A stretch of DNA of 64,000 nt from Thermoplasmata archaeon (GCA_021797555.1 JAJZZM010000024.1:62618-126617), one strand, 5' to 3'; counted from the stretch's first letter, positions 8,899-17,644 are shown. A program made the numbers and translations. The notes: generated by a model from the letters alone, not told the origin.

Positions 8899-8965
8899 TT
8901 GCCGCAATGATGATATTTATAAAAGGATGAATAAATGATTAATGACGGGCAAGCTGAGCAGCAAT
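8899..8965 (+). ncRNA. C/D box sRNA, predicted 2'-O-methylation guide
   Basis: All four boxes are present with archaeal geometry. Box C ATGATGA is at 8907-8913, D' ATGA at 8927-8930, C' ATGATTA at 8935-8941 and box D CTGA at 8954-8957. The D'-C' linker is 4 bases and the C'-D spacer exactly 12; the C-D' spacer is 13. The flanks TTGCCGC (8899-8905) and GCAGCAA (8958-8964) pair to a terminal stem with one C-A mismatch. The D guide (8942-8953, ATGACGGGCAAG) is complementary over eight bases to GCCCGUCA of the 16S rRNA 1400 region. The base five positions before box D pairs with the C equivalent to E. coli C1402. No separate promoter is obvious, so processing from a tRNA-Pro/sRNA precursor is likely. 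Confidence 0.82.
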
Positions 8966-9002
8966 AAATTTTAATAAAAATTAAAAAATAATTTAAATAA
9001 TT

Positions 9003-9221
9003 TCATTCTTTTGGGTTGTCGTAAAATGATTGTATTTCTATTCTATTTCCATCATGGTCATACACATATGTTTTTGTTTTATCTTCATCTACTGTTTTCA
9101 TATGATGACCGTCGCAGTATGGCTTATTTTCCGATAAACCACAGGCACATAAATGCAATTCTTTATCGCCAGCCTTAACAACATATGGTCTGTTCCTTTC
9201 ATGTAATACTACTCTTGCCAT
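9003..9221 (-). CDS. CDGSH iron-sulfur domain protein
   Basis: 72 residues, one CDGSH domain. It binds a 2Fe-2S cluster with three cysteines and one histidine: LCACGLSENKPYCDGHH (about 28-44) matches C-x-C-x(n)-C-D-G-x-H. These small soluble proteins act in redox or iron-sulfur handling; the partner is unknown. Single-domain type, with no membrane helix. Monocistronic on the strand opposite the tRNA, with AT-rich upstream DNA. Confidence 0.93.
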   Translation of the reverse strand: MARVVLHERNRPYVVKAGDKELHLCACGLSENKPYCDGHHMKTVDEDKTKTYVYDHDGNRIEIQSFYDNPKE

Positions 9222-9324
9222 ATTTATTAATTATATGCTACTATTTAAAATATATTAATATAAATATTAAATTATATTAGTTTTAAAATAGTTATATTTA
9301 AGTATATATAATTAATTTAAACTT

Positions 9325-10698
9325 ATGGATTATTTAGAGGTAAAACGTGATGATATAAATTATTCATATAAATATAAGGATACATATAACCTGATGAAAA
9401 ATGCAGGCAATTCTATATATAAATTTATAAAAAATAAATTCAATGCCAAAATAAATATATTGATAATATGTGGAAGTGGCAATAATGGCGGTGATGCAAT
9501 TTATGCAGGGTCATTATTAAACAGTGAATATAATGTTAAGCTTCTTCTAATAAATGGGATAACAGGGATAAAAACATACCAGGCAAAAAGGGCATTAAAT
9601 GAATATAATGGTGAATACTATAGTCTTGACTCTATTGATGATTTAATTAATAAGGCAGATGTTATAATAGATGCAATATTTGGAATAGGAATAAAAGGAG
9701 ACCCAAAGGAACCATATAAAGAAATAATACATAAAATAAACAAAAGCAATAAACAAATAATCTCTGTTGATGTGCCTTCAGGATTTCCATCAAAAACATC
9801 GGTAAAACCGGATTATACAATAACATTTACGGATATAAAGACCGGCATGAATAATAATAACAGTGGTGAAATCATTATTTCTGATATAGGAATACCGGAT
9901 GATATACTAAATTATTCTGGTCCGGGAGATTTAATATATATCAAGGACCCAGATATCAACTCACATAAGGGCATGAACGGTGTTTTAAATATAATCGGTG
10001 GTTTTACATATTATGGGTCATCCGTTATATCTGCCTCTGGGGCATATAATACCGGAATAGATCTAGTAAAGATATATACAAAAAAATATAATTATGATGT
10101 TATTTCATCATATAATTACAATATAATAGTAAGGGATATTGATAATGTAGATTTAAATGAAATAAATAAAAGTGATTCTTTATTAATTGGTCCCGGTCTT
10201 GGATTAAATGATGATTATAAATTATTAATAAAAAATATAATAAATAATTATAATAACAATATAATTTTAGATGCTGATGCATTAAAATTATTAAAACCGG
10301 ATGATATAAAAGGCAAAAAAGTTTTAATAACTCCACATAAAATGGAATTTAAAATATTTGCAGGTATGGAAGCAAGTGAGGAAAATGCAATAAAATTTTC
10401 AAAAGAATATAATATTATTACAGTTTTAAAGGGCGTTAAGGATATAATAACGGATGGAAATAGAACAATGTATTCTACAGGCGGCAATCCCAGAATGACA
10501 ATGGGTGGTACCGGTGATTTATTATCAGGAATAATTTCAGGGCTATCATCAAAAAAAATAGATTTATTTAAATGTGGTTTAATAGGGACATATATAAATA
10601 AAAAGTTAGGGGAATTAGCATTCAATGATAAGGGTTATTATTATAATATAAATGATATGTTATTAAATATACCAAAAATACTAAACAATAAAATTTAA
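9325..10698 (+). CDS. nnr: Bifunctional NAD(P)H-hydrate repair enzyme (epimerase + ADP-dependent dehydratase)
   Basis: 457 residues, a fusion of YjeF_N and carbohydrate-kinase-like YjeF_C. The N-terminal epimerase domain (1-~205) has CGSGNNGGDA at 49-58. The C-terminal dehydratase domain (from about 215) starts with HKGMNGVLNIIGG and ends with GGTGDLLSGIISG, which holds the catalytic aspartate. Together they convert damaged R- and S-NADHX/NADPHX back to NAD(P)H. Usual length is about 490-510, so this is a compact version. It is followed 23 bases later by a degenerate adenylate-forming protein on the same strand. Confidence 0.93.
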   Translation: MDYLEVKRDDINYSYKYKDTYNLMKNAGNSIYKFIKNKFNAKINILIICGSGNNGGDAIYAGSLLNSEYNVKLLLINGITGIKTYQAKRALNEYNGEYYSLDSIDDLINKADVIIDAIFGIGIKGDPKEPYKEIIHKINKSNKQIISVDVPSGFPSKTSVKPDYTITFTDIKTGMNNNNSGEIIISDIGIPDDILNYSGPGDLIYIKDPDINSHKGMNGVLNIIGGFTYYGSSVISASGAYNTGIDLVKIYTKKYNYDVISSYNYNIIVRDIDNVDLNEINKSDSLLIGPGLGLNDDYKLLIKNIINNYNNNIILDADALKLLKPDDIKGKKVLITPHKMEFKIFAGMEASEENAIKFSKEYNIITVLKGVKDIITDGNRTMYSTGGNPRMTMGGTGDLLSGIISGLSSKKIDLFKCGLIGTYINKKLGELAFNDKGYYYNINDMLLNIPKILNNKI

Positions 10699-10721
10699 AA
10701 GTAATTTATAATTATTATATT

Positions 10722-11894
10722 ATGCTCAACTCTCTTAAAGGCAATATAAAGATACCTGGAATCTCACTTTATTCATTATTATTGAAAAATGCGGAAATAA
10801 ATAAAAGCCAGCCTTTAACAATATTTTATAACAAGTATATAACATACAATAAATTTTTATCATATATTAATTCAATGGCATTTAAATTAAAAAACAATTT
10901 AAATATATCAAAGGATGATATTGTATTAATAATGGTGGATAATTCACCGGAATTTATAATATCAATATTTTCAATAATAAAAATAAACGCCGTTGCATTA
11001 ATAATTGATAGTACTATAACCGAAAATAAATTAAATGATATAATATCAAAATACAAAATAAAATTATTTATTACATGCAAGGGATATTATAATAAATTCA
11101 ATTATAACAATATAAAATATATAATATCAGATATAAATGATTTTTTAACACTTGGCAAGGCCATAAAAAATAATATATATAACCACATCAAAATAAAATA
11201 TAATAAGGATGTACTAAAATTCTATGATTTTATATATACAGATAATAATATAGAATACGAAGTTTCAATAGAAAAACCAAGAATACTGTTTATTAAAAAT
11301 GAAAAAATACTCGCATTTACAGAAAAAAATCTAATATCCTCAGCAATTATACTAAATTACTGGTTCCCGAAAGTTGATAAACGACCATATTTTTTTTCTA
11401 ATCTATCAATGTCCGATCCTGTAGGATTAGTTTACTCATTACTTTTACCCATAACTTTTTCAGGTACGATAGTAATTGATTCTCTTAAATATCTGAATAA
11501 AAACAACCCTGATTTTATAATAGGTGATTCAGCATTATATAATTTTATAATTGTGAAAAGGTTAGATTTAGGCAACATCAACTATTTAATATCGCCGTAT
11601 TATGATAATAAAATTTTCAACGACATTAAAAAACGTTATGGCAAAGAATTAATAACTGGTTTTTCTATGGGCGAAATTATAACAAGCCATCTAAATCCAT
11701 TTTATGATATACGCGTCAATTCAATAGGCATGCCATTAAGTAATGTAAATTATAAATTTGATGATGGTGAGATGTTAATAAAATCGGACCAAATTCCTTC
11801 ATATTTACTATGTGATAATTACATAAAAAATGATGAATGGTTTAATACACATAAAAAAATGATTATAAAGGACGATTATTTTTATCCTGCGTGA
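10722..11894 (+). CDS. Degenerate acyl-CoA synthetase/adenylate-forming (ANL) homologue
   Basis: 390 residues. The N-terminal ~120 residues look like an ANL enzyme: YNKFLSYINSMAFKLKN, then DDIVLIMVDNSPEFIISIF, then KINAVALIIDS. The nucleotide-binding A3 loop (Y-T-S-G-T-T-G-x-P-K) is replaced by ILFIKNEKILAFTEKN. The A5 Y-G-x-T-E is replaced by GFSMGEI. The frame stops where the hinge begins, so the mobile C-terminal domain with the catalytic lysine is missing. Adenylation is therefore unlikely. It has no internal stop and the frame is open, so it may serve a binding role, or it may be decaying. The 3' end overlaps the convergent gene by 32 bases. Confidence 0.7.
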   Translation: MLNSLKGNIKIPGISLYSLLLKNAEINKSQPLTIFYNKYITYNKFLSYINSMAFKLKNNLNISKDDIVLIMVDNSPEFIISIFSIIKINAVALIIDSTITENKLNDIISKYKIKLFITCKGYYNKFNYNNIKYIISDINDFLTLGKAIKNNIYNHIKIKYNKDVLKFYDFIYTDNNIEYEVSIEKPRILFIKNEKILAFTEKNLISSAIILNYWFPKVDKRPYFFSNLSMSDPVGLVYSLLLPITFSGTIVIDSLKYLNKNNPDFIIGDSALYNFIIVKRLDLGNINYLISPYYDNKIFNDIKKRYGKELITGFSMGEIITSHLNPFYDIRVNSIGMPLSNVNYKFDDGEMLIKSDQIPSYLLCDNYIKNDEWFNTHKKMIIKDDYFYPA

Positions 11895-12351
11895 TGTATT
11901 TTGAATTATACCTTATAATTAAATAACCAAAAAACAATGAGGTTAAAAGATTAACAATAACATATGCTATAATATATGGAAATGCTATAACTATTGATAA
12001 TCCAAATTCATATAAAGGTACTATAATAAAGAAAACAATCCAGTAAAATATTACGAAGAAATTAGTTTTTTCTTTAATAGTTTTTCCTGGCACTTTTTTA
12101 TAATATTTCAATAACAATACTGAAAACAGAACACCGAATAATAAACCGATTATAAAAATTGTCTCTACCTGTTTATCTATAAGCAAAGTAAAAAATATTG
12201 ACAAATCCTTTGTTGTTTCAGGAATTCTCTCTGCAATAACAATTTCACCTATGAAAAATATTATAATAACCACGTTAATAAATGAATTTATTAAAAAATA
12301 TATGAAACCTGATAATAATCCTGATTTTAATCCATTTTTAATTGCACCCAT
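11863..12351 (-). CDS. Integral membrane protein of unknown function (four helices)
   Basis: 162 residues. Hydrophobic segments lie at about 12-38, 61-82, 96-117 and 121-146. A charged loop follows the second helix (KYYKKVPGKTIKEKTN). The N-terminal Gly-Ala/Gly-Leu pattern (GAIKNGLKSGLLSGF) resembles small DUF4199-like or glycine-zipper membrane proteins, but I cannot assign a family. Its 3' end overlaps the convergent ANL-like gene by 32 bases. Translation starts at ATG with no clear Shine-Dalgarno. Confidence 0.65.
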   Translation of the reverse strand: MGAIKNGLKSGLLSGFIYFLINSFINVVIIIFFIGEIVIAERIPETTKDLSIFFTLLIDKQVETIFIIGLLFGVLFSVLLLKYYKKVPGKTIKEKTNFFVIFYWIVFFIIVPLYEFGLSIVIAFPYIIAYVIVNLLTSLFFGYLIIRYNSKYITQDKNNRPL

Positions 12352-12474
12352 GTATGGTCATTATAACATTAAATTAATATTTTATCAATAATAATCCACA
12401 ACATCGATATAGAAAAATCTATTTAAAAGTTATAAAATAAGCAATTAATATATTATAATTAAAAATATTTAATT

Positions 12475-12831
12475 TTATTTCTTAAAATTCTTTAATTCAT
12501 TTATTGTACTATTTATTTCTTCTATTTTCTTTTCCCTTTCGTTTATTATCTCTTCCAGTATCTCATTGAATTCCTTGGACAATTTGTAACCATGTATCGG
12601 TCTGCCTTTACCCTCTTTTTTCATATTGCGCTTTACAATCCAGCCTTTCCTTCTAAGCCACTGCATTGCTATTGATACCTCGGGCTGCCTCAGGCCTGTT
12701 TCTCTTTCTATTTCAACGGATGTTATTTCACCTTTATCTTTTATATATACCAGTGTATATGCAACGCTTCTTGGTATTTCTGATACCATTAAATATTTAG
12801 CTAATTTATTAACCTCTTCAGAGAGTGCCAT
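12475..12831 (-). CDS. Winged-helix transcriptional regulator
   Basis: 118 residues. A winged-helix DNA-binding domain covers about 15-85: helix-turn-helix ITSVEIERETGLRQPEVSIAMQ, then a wing with KRNMKKEGKGRPIHGYKLS. The C-terminal 30 residues (IINEREKKIEEINSTINELKN) are a short coiled coil, probably for dimerisation. This layout is common among archaeal MarR/TrmB-like predicted regulators. There is no sensor domain, so it may be autoregulated or respond through a partner. Monocistronic; its target is not visible. Confidence 0.85.
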   Translation of the reverse strand: MALSEEVNKLAKYLMVSEIPRSVAYTLVYIKDKGEITSVEIERETGLRQPEVSIAMQWLRRKGWIVKRNMKKEGKGRPIHGYKLSKEFNEILEEIINEREKKIEEINSTINELKNFKK

Positions 12832-12923
12832 AATTATCGATATAATAATTATATAATGTTATATATATTTAACTATTTAAAATAAAATTAATATAATACT
12901 CCATTGTATTTTCCATAAAAAAT

Positions 12924-13181
12924 TTAAGATTTTGAAAGTGACTCAAGTTTACTTATTATTGTATAAATTGCCGCTCTACCGTGTGACGGTACATTAGGAT
13001 CATTTGTTATATCATCAAGTTCAGATATCACTGTAGCACATCTCAAATCGAGACTTTCTTTTTCATCAAGCATTTTTTCCTTGGAATCAGATGACATTTT
13101 CCTGATATTTCTTGGTATAGATGTATCCTCAGCAAGGTCATCCATCAAAGCTAAAACTTCATTATATAAACCTTCGTCCAT
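12924..13181 (-). CDS. UPF0147 family protein
   Basis: 85 residues, all helical, acidic. It matches the archaeal UPF0147 family by ALMDDLAEDTSIPRNIRK and the second NDPNVPSHGRAAIY repeat. Function is unknown. A strong Shine-Dalgarno (GAGGTGAG) sits just before the ATG, and the gene starts four bases after the end of the RAM-domain gene, so the two are one operon. Confidence 0.88.
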   Translation of the reverse strand: MDEGLYNEVLALMDDLAEDTSIPRNIRKMSSDSKEKMLDEKESLDLRCATVISELDDITNDPNVPSHGRAAIYTIISKLESLSKS

Positions 13182-13185
13182 TTTC

Positions 13186-13485
13186 TCACCTCATATATAT
13201 ATCTTTCAGGATGGATAAAACCATCATTGTTTTGGATTTTTTCATTCCTTCTATAGAATTCAGGTTGTTAACTATGAATTTCTCGAGGGAAATGTAATCC
13301 GGGAATCTGACCTTTATCATTATGTCATATTCTCCTGTTACAATAAAAGTTTCCTCAACATTTTTGTTTTCTGCTATTGTTTTAGCAATTGTTTCAACCT
13401 TATTTATGTCGACTTCAAGACCTATAAGTGCCGTAACTATCCTATTATCATAATATTCCTTGAAATTTGTTATCTCAGCTTCCAT
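13186..13485 (-). CDS. Stand-alone Lrp/AsnC effector (RAM) domain protein
   Basis: 99 residues from the ATG at 13485. Only the RAM ligand-binding domain is present: ITNFKEYYDNRIVTALIGLEV, then TGEYDIMIKVRF and KSKTMMVLSILK. The DNA-binding helix-turn-helix that precedes it in Lrp/AsnC regulators is absent, and upstream sequence does not encode one. I place the start at 13485 because GGGTGA lies four bases before it; a TTG 33 bases further upstream is the only longer option. Such proteins form oligomers and may bind amino acids or modulate a full-length Lrp. Operon with UPF0147. Confidence 0.85.
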   Translation of the reverse strand: MEAEITNFKEYYDNRIVTALIGLEVDINKVETIAKTIAENKNVEETFIVTGEYDIMIKVRFPDYISLEKFIVNNLNSIEGMKKSKTMMVLSILKDIYMR

Positions 13486-13698
13486 CAATTCACCCGGATT
13501 AATAGATAATGTTATCAAAACACATAATATTTTCTAATATAACGTTTTAGGGTATAATTATTTTATACACATTTAGTTATGAATATACTATGGGTATTTA
13601 TCTATATATTCCTGAGATAGATTCAAGCATATAAACATAATGTAAATTATGGTTTTTATGAGGTTAAAAATCTTATATGTGTTAATAATACAAAATAA

Positions 13699-14310
13699 AT
13701 GAAGAATATAATTATGGGTAAATTAATAGTTATTACGGGCCCAATGTTTTCAGGCAAGACGTCAAGGTTAATAGAATTACTTGAGCGTGAAATGCTTGCC
13801 GGACGTAATACAATGCTATTCAAGCCTGAAATAGATAAAAGGTATGACAATAATTCCGTTACAACACATAAGGGGATAAAATTGCCCGCAATTGTTGTTA
13901 ATATGGACAATAATGGTGTAAATAAAATTTATGAATCATCTAAAAACGCTGATGCTATTGGTATAGATGAGGCCCAATTCTGGGACCACAATTCAATATT
14001 GCCCGACATTGCTGATAAAATTGCAGGTGAAAATAAAATGGTATATATTGCCGCATTAAATAAAAACCATTTTGGAATACCATTTAAAACATCAATGGAA
14101 ATAATGGCGAGGGCAGACCAGATATATTCATTAACTGCAGTATGTGCGAAATGTGGTGAAGATGCAACATTTACGCAGAGAATTATAAATGGAAAAGAAA
14201 CATTTGGCGAGGCAATCAAAATAGGTGGCAAGGAAAGCTATGAGCCAAGGTGCAGGAATTGTTTTGTTTATCCTGATAAAAGTGAGTTAAAAAAATTAAT
14301 AAATCAATAA
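13699..14310 (+). CDS. tdk: Thymidine kinase (type II)
   Basis: 203 residues. P-loop GPMFSGKT at 14-21, catalytic DEAQFW at 90-95 (E91 as base), zinc ligands C149, C152, C185 and C188 in CAKC and CRNC. It phosphorylates thymidine (and deoxyuridine) for dTMP salvage. ATG at codon 1 follows an AT-rich TATA-like stretch by the leaderless distance; the second ATG (codon 6) is also possible. Its 3' end overlaps the convergent carbamate kinase gene by 7 bases. Confidence 0.95.
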   Translation: MKNIIMGKLIVITGPMFSGKTSRLIELLEREMLAGRNTMLFKPEIDKRYDNNSVTTHKGIKLPAIVVNMDNNGVNKIYESSKNADAIGIDEAQFWDHNSILPDIADKIAGENKMVYIAALNKNHFGIPFKTSMEIMARADQIYSLTAVCAKCGEDATFTQRIINGKETFGEAIKIGGKESYEPRCRNCFVYPDKSELKKLINQ

Positions 14311-15179
14311 ACTGTAGTCCCCTCGCATAATTTATCTATGTTTTCCATGGAAGTAATATTTACATTTTTTCCACCCTTTCTGATAAAATTTAATGCTGCC
14401 CTTATTTTTGGTTTCATGGTGCCTTCCTCAAATTGATCCCCATTGTAATAATCTAATAATTTGTCATAACTTATATTTTTTAATGCTTTTTGGTTAGTTT
14501 TGCCATAATTGATATAAACATTCTTTACTCCGGTTATTATTATCAGCCGGTCAGCATCTATTAATGTACCTAATAACGATGATGCTAAATCTTTATCAAC
14601 TATTCCATAAAAGCTTTTATAATAGCCAAGATCTTTAATGACCGGTACGCCACCACCGCCGATAGCAAGCGGCAAATATCCATCAGATAATAATGATGAA
14701 ATAGCCGATTTTTCAAGTATATCTAAAGGGTCAGGTGATTTAACTGAAAATCTATATCCCTTATTTATTAATTTTATCATATTATCATTTAATTTTTTAT
14801 CATAATATTTGCCTATGGGCTTCAATGAATAATTATTTTCATCTATTACCGTTCTTGTAAACACAGGAATTATGTCCCTGGACAATCCATATTCATATTT
14901 TATTTTATCATATGCATTTGCAATAATATATGATAATAAACCCTGAGACATTGAATCGCATATATCTATATTGTAGTCTTCCTTCATCTTATCATATATA
15001 TTACCTACCTGTGGTCCATTGCCATATGTTAATACAACCTCATTTTCTGAAATGGTTCTCCCAAGTTTTTTGAATGTATTTTCTATATATTCTGACTGCT
15101 GATTGTCTGTATTATTTCCGTTATCTATTGAATTTCCCCCGAGTGCAATTATAATTCTTTCCAAGTTATCACATTTCAT
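14304..15179 (-). CDS. arcC: Carbamate kinase
   Basis: 291 residues, slightly short of the usual 310. Amino-acid kinase fold: ALGGNSID at the N terminus, TYGNGPQVGNI near 50-60, AIGGGGVPV near 167, and the C-terminal QFEEGTMKPKIRAAL. It reversibly makes ATP from carbamoyl phosphate and ADP, releasing CO2 and ammonia. In an archaeon it can either feed fermentation of arginine-derived carbamoyl phosphate or run the other way. No arginine deiminase or ornithine carbamoyltransferase gene lies in the window. Confidence 0.9.
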   Translation of the reverse strand: MKCDNLERIIIALGGNSIDNGNNTDNQQSEYIENTFKKLGRTISENEVVLTYGNGPQVGNIYDKMKEDYNIDICDSMSQGLLSYIIANAYDKIKYEYGLSRDIIPVFTRTVIDENNYSLKPIGKYYDKKLNDNMIKLINKGYRFSVKSPDPLDILEKSAISSLLSDGYLPLAIGGGGVPVIKDLGYYKSFYGIVDKDLASSLLGTLIDADRLIIITGVKNVYINYGKTNQKALKNISYDKLLDYYNGDQFEEGTMKPKIRAALNFIRKGGKNVNITSMENIDKLCEGTTVY

Positions 15180-15257
15180 TATATTATCTAAGAATATAAA
15201 ATTAATATAATAAACAAATTTATGATAGTATTATTAATTTAGCTGCCATTAACTTTT

Positions 15258-15740
15258 ATGGATAAAACAGTTAAGGAATCAGAGGCAGAATTAAGCCGGC
15301 TTGTACTTCCTGAAGATACAAACATGTTCAATAATCTATATGGCGGCAGGCTTATGGAATGGATGGACAATATTGCCAGCATAACGGCATTTAAGCATTG
15401 CAGAAAAAAAATAGTTACCGGAAGCATTGATAATTTATTCTTTTTATCACCTATAAAATTAAGCTACATAGTAAACATCCACTCGTTTATTACGTATGTA
15501 ACAAGATCTACAATGGAAATAGAAATAGATGTATCTGCAGAGGATTTAACCACAGGAGAAAAACATTTAACAACAAGGGCATTTTTTACATATGTTGCCA
15601 TTGATGATAACGGAAAGCCATTAGAAGTACCCGGATTAATTCTAAGTAACGATGAGGAGAAAAAAAGATTTAATGATGGTGTATCGCGTCATAATAATAG
15701 ATTAAAATTACTGAAAGAAACAAGGGAAAGTTTGAAATAA
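15258..15740 (+). CDS. Acyl-CoA thioesterase (hotdog fold, YciA/BFIT type)
   Basis: 160 residues. The hotdog signature N-x(3)-GG-x-L-M-x-W-MD is seen as NNLYGGRLMEWMDNIASITA (about 27-46), followed by VTGSIDNLFFLSPIKLS. It hydrolyses acyl-CoA thioesters; chain-length preference cannot be deduced. The C-terminal tail (about 130-160) is charged. Followed 41 bases later by hjc on the same strand, though hjc has its own GGTGAT ribosome site, so co-transcription is possible. Confidence 0.88.
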   Translation: MDKTVKESEAELSRLVLPEDTNMFNNLYGGRLMEWMDNIASITAFKHCRKKIVTGSIDNLFFLSPIKLSYIVNIHSFITYVTRSTMEIEIDVSAEDLTTGEKHLTTRAFFTYVAIDDNGKPLEVPGLILSNDEEKKRFNDGVSRHNNRLKLLKETRESLK

Positions 15741-15781
15741 AATACAATAAAAATTCTATTTTAACAGATGGTGATTATAAC

Positions 15782-16297
15782 ATGAATGGAAGTATTTATG
15801 AAAGGGAACTGGTAAATATATTATCAGGAAATGAAAAAACAATAGAAAAAATAGGCAAAAATATGGATCCTTTATCTAGGGATACACTGTATACATTAAT
15901 GGAAAAGCCATTCTATGTTGCCAGAGCAGCAGGATCATTTGGTGCTGATTTAGTTGCATTACGTGATGATTTCTCTCTTGTAATAGAGGTAAAATCTTCG
16001 GAAAGGGATCAGTTAACTTTCAGTGAAGCCTCAGGAAATAAGCAGGACCAGGCACTAAAATTGCATAATAAATGCATATTATCGGGATTATTTATAACAT
16101 ATGCATACCGATTAAAAAATTTTAAGGGTGATTTCTGGAGATTTTTCTCAATAGAAAGCAATTATAAATATACTGGCAAAATGCGTGGTTTATATGAAAT
16201 ACTGCCAAAGCAGGACATAACAAAAAGTGGTAATTTTATATTGAGATGGAGTAATGGATTGCCATTAATAAAATTTATAGAATATATAAATTCATAA
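15782..16297 (+). CDS. hjc: Holliday junction resolvase Hjc
   Basis: 171 residues; most Hjc are 125-140. Nuclease core: E9 in YERELVNIL, S52 and D56 in AAGSFGADLVAL, E69 and K71 in VIEVKSS, matching the E...D...E-x-K metal site of Hjc and archaeal PD-(D/E)xK nucleases. The spacer between the first helix and the core (about 15-42) and the C-terminal tail are longer than usual. It cleaves four-way DNA junctions in recombination. GGTGAT upstream sets the ATG. The 3' end overlaps the convergent aminotransferase by 6 bases. Confidence 0.88.
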   Translation: MNGSIYERELVNILSGNEKTIEKIGKNMDPLSRDTLYTLMEKPFYVARAAGSFGADLVALRDDFSLVIEVKSSERDQLTFSEASGNKQDQALKLHNKCILSGLFITYAYRLKNFKGDFWRFFSIESNYKYTGKMRGLYEILPKQDITKSGNFILRWSNGLPLIKFIEYINS

Positions 16298-17644
16298 ACT
16301 ATTTTTTATTGACTTATCAAGAATTTCTATGGCATTGTCTATCTCTTCATTTTTGATTATTAATGGCGGTATGAATCTTATTGCACTTTCTCCGGCTCCT
16401 AAAAGTATTAAACCATTATGATATGCATTTTCTATAACTTTGTTTCTCAATGATGCAAAATAAGCCTTTGTTTTTCTATTCTTTACGAAATCTATTGCCT
16501 GCATCAGGCCTAAACCGCGGACATCACCTATTGCATCATATTTTTCCTGCAATTCAATTAACCTCTTATTTAAATAATCTCCATTTTCCCTTGAATTTTT
16601 TATCATGTTTTTATTTTTTATTTCCTCTATTGTTGCCATGCTTGCTACACATGCTAATAGATTTCCACCGAATGTATTTGAATGCAAGCCGGATTTTTCA
16701 AAATCATACTTATTCTTTACTATTGAAGCGCCCATGGGTATTCCTGATGCTATGGATTTTGCCACTGACATGATATCGGGGTCAATGCCAAAGTATTCAG
16801 ATGCAAAGAAGTAGCCAGTTCTTCCAAAGCCTGTTTGGACCTCGTCCATAATATATAAAATATCATTATCATGCGCCATTTCCATCAATTTTTTATGGAA
16901 ATCCCTGGGAGGTACTATGTATCCGCCTTCACCCTGAATTGGCTCTACAAGTATTCCGGCAACACTATTCGATGGTAAAAACTTATCAAATATATATTCG
17001 TCCAGATAATCAAGAACTGCATTTGTCAAATCATCAGGATTTTCATAGCCATCAATGTTAAATGGATTTCTATATGGGTCGGGATACGGTATATGTGTAA
17101 CTCCATTCATCTCAGGGAAGAAATTTTCATGGTGAATTGCTTTAGAAGCTGTAAATGCTAGTGACCCCATGGTTCTCCCATGGAAACCACCTATAAATCC
17201 TACAAACTCTGGTCTTTTTGTATAACTCCGGGCAAATTTTATTGATGCTTCATTGCTTTCGGCACCACTATTTGTAAAAAACACTTTTTTATCATGACTG
17301 CCGGGCATTATGCTTATTAAGGATTCGGCTGCATTAACCTGCTCTTCATAGTAAAAATCCGTTCCTGCAAAATGCCATAATTTATGTAACTGATCCTCAA
17401 CTCTGGAAATTAGGTAATCATTTGAATAACCAACATTTGTGGTGCTGATTCCACTTGAAAAATCTAGGAATACGTTTTTATCAACATCCTCAATATAACA
17501 TCCATAGCCGCGGTAAGCAACAACTGGTAATGATTTTGTTGATGTTGCAAGGTATTTTTCATCCCTCTTTATAATCTCCCTTGCTTTTGGTCCAGGCAAT
17601 TCGGTTACAATTTTTACTTTATTAATCGCATTTAATTCCTTCAT
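16292..17644 (-). CDS. Class III PLP aminotransferase / amino-acid racemase family
   Basis: 450 residues. Fold type I PLP enzyme: GAES (127-130) phosphate loop, FHGRTMGSL (154-162), DEVQ at 267-270, and PLP lysine K296 in SVAKSIASGIPMG. The N-terminal ELPGPKAREIIKRDEKYLAT is typical of an archaeal subgroup annotated as 4-aminobutyrate aminotransferase, several members of which (in Pyrococcus) were shown to be amino-acid racemases rather than transaminases. A racemase would fit with the D-aminoacyl-tRNA deacylase in this window. Sequence alone does not separate transaminase from racemase. Monocistronic. Confidence 0.85.
   Translation of the reverse strand: MKELNAINKVKIVTELPGPKAREIIKRDEKYLATSTKSLPVVAYRGYGCYIEDVDKNVFLDFSSGISTTNVGYSNDYLISRVEDQLHKLWHFAGTDFYYEEQVNAAESLISIMPGSHDKKVFFTNSGAESNEASIKFARSYTKRPEFVGFIGGFHGRTMGSLAFTASKAIHHENFFPEMNGVTHIPYPDPYRNPFNIDGYENPDDLTNAVLDYLDEYIFDKFLPSNSVAGILVEPIQGEGGYIVPPRDFHKKLMEMAHDNDILYIMDEVQTGFGRTGYFFASEYFGIDPDIMSVAKSIASGIPMGASIVKNKYDFEKSGLHSNTFGGNLLACVASMATIEEIKNKNMIKNSRENGDYLNKRLIELQEKYDAIGDVRGLGLMQAIDFVKNRKTKAYFASLRNKVIENAYHNGLILLGAGESAIRFIPPLIIKNEEIDNAIEILDKSIKNSL

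Noticed and set aside
10100-10625. Long minus-strand reading frames inside nnr
   Set aside because: They are shadows of the AT-rich coding sequence; composition is Leu/Tyr/Ile-biased with no motif.
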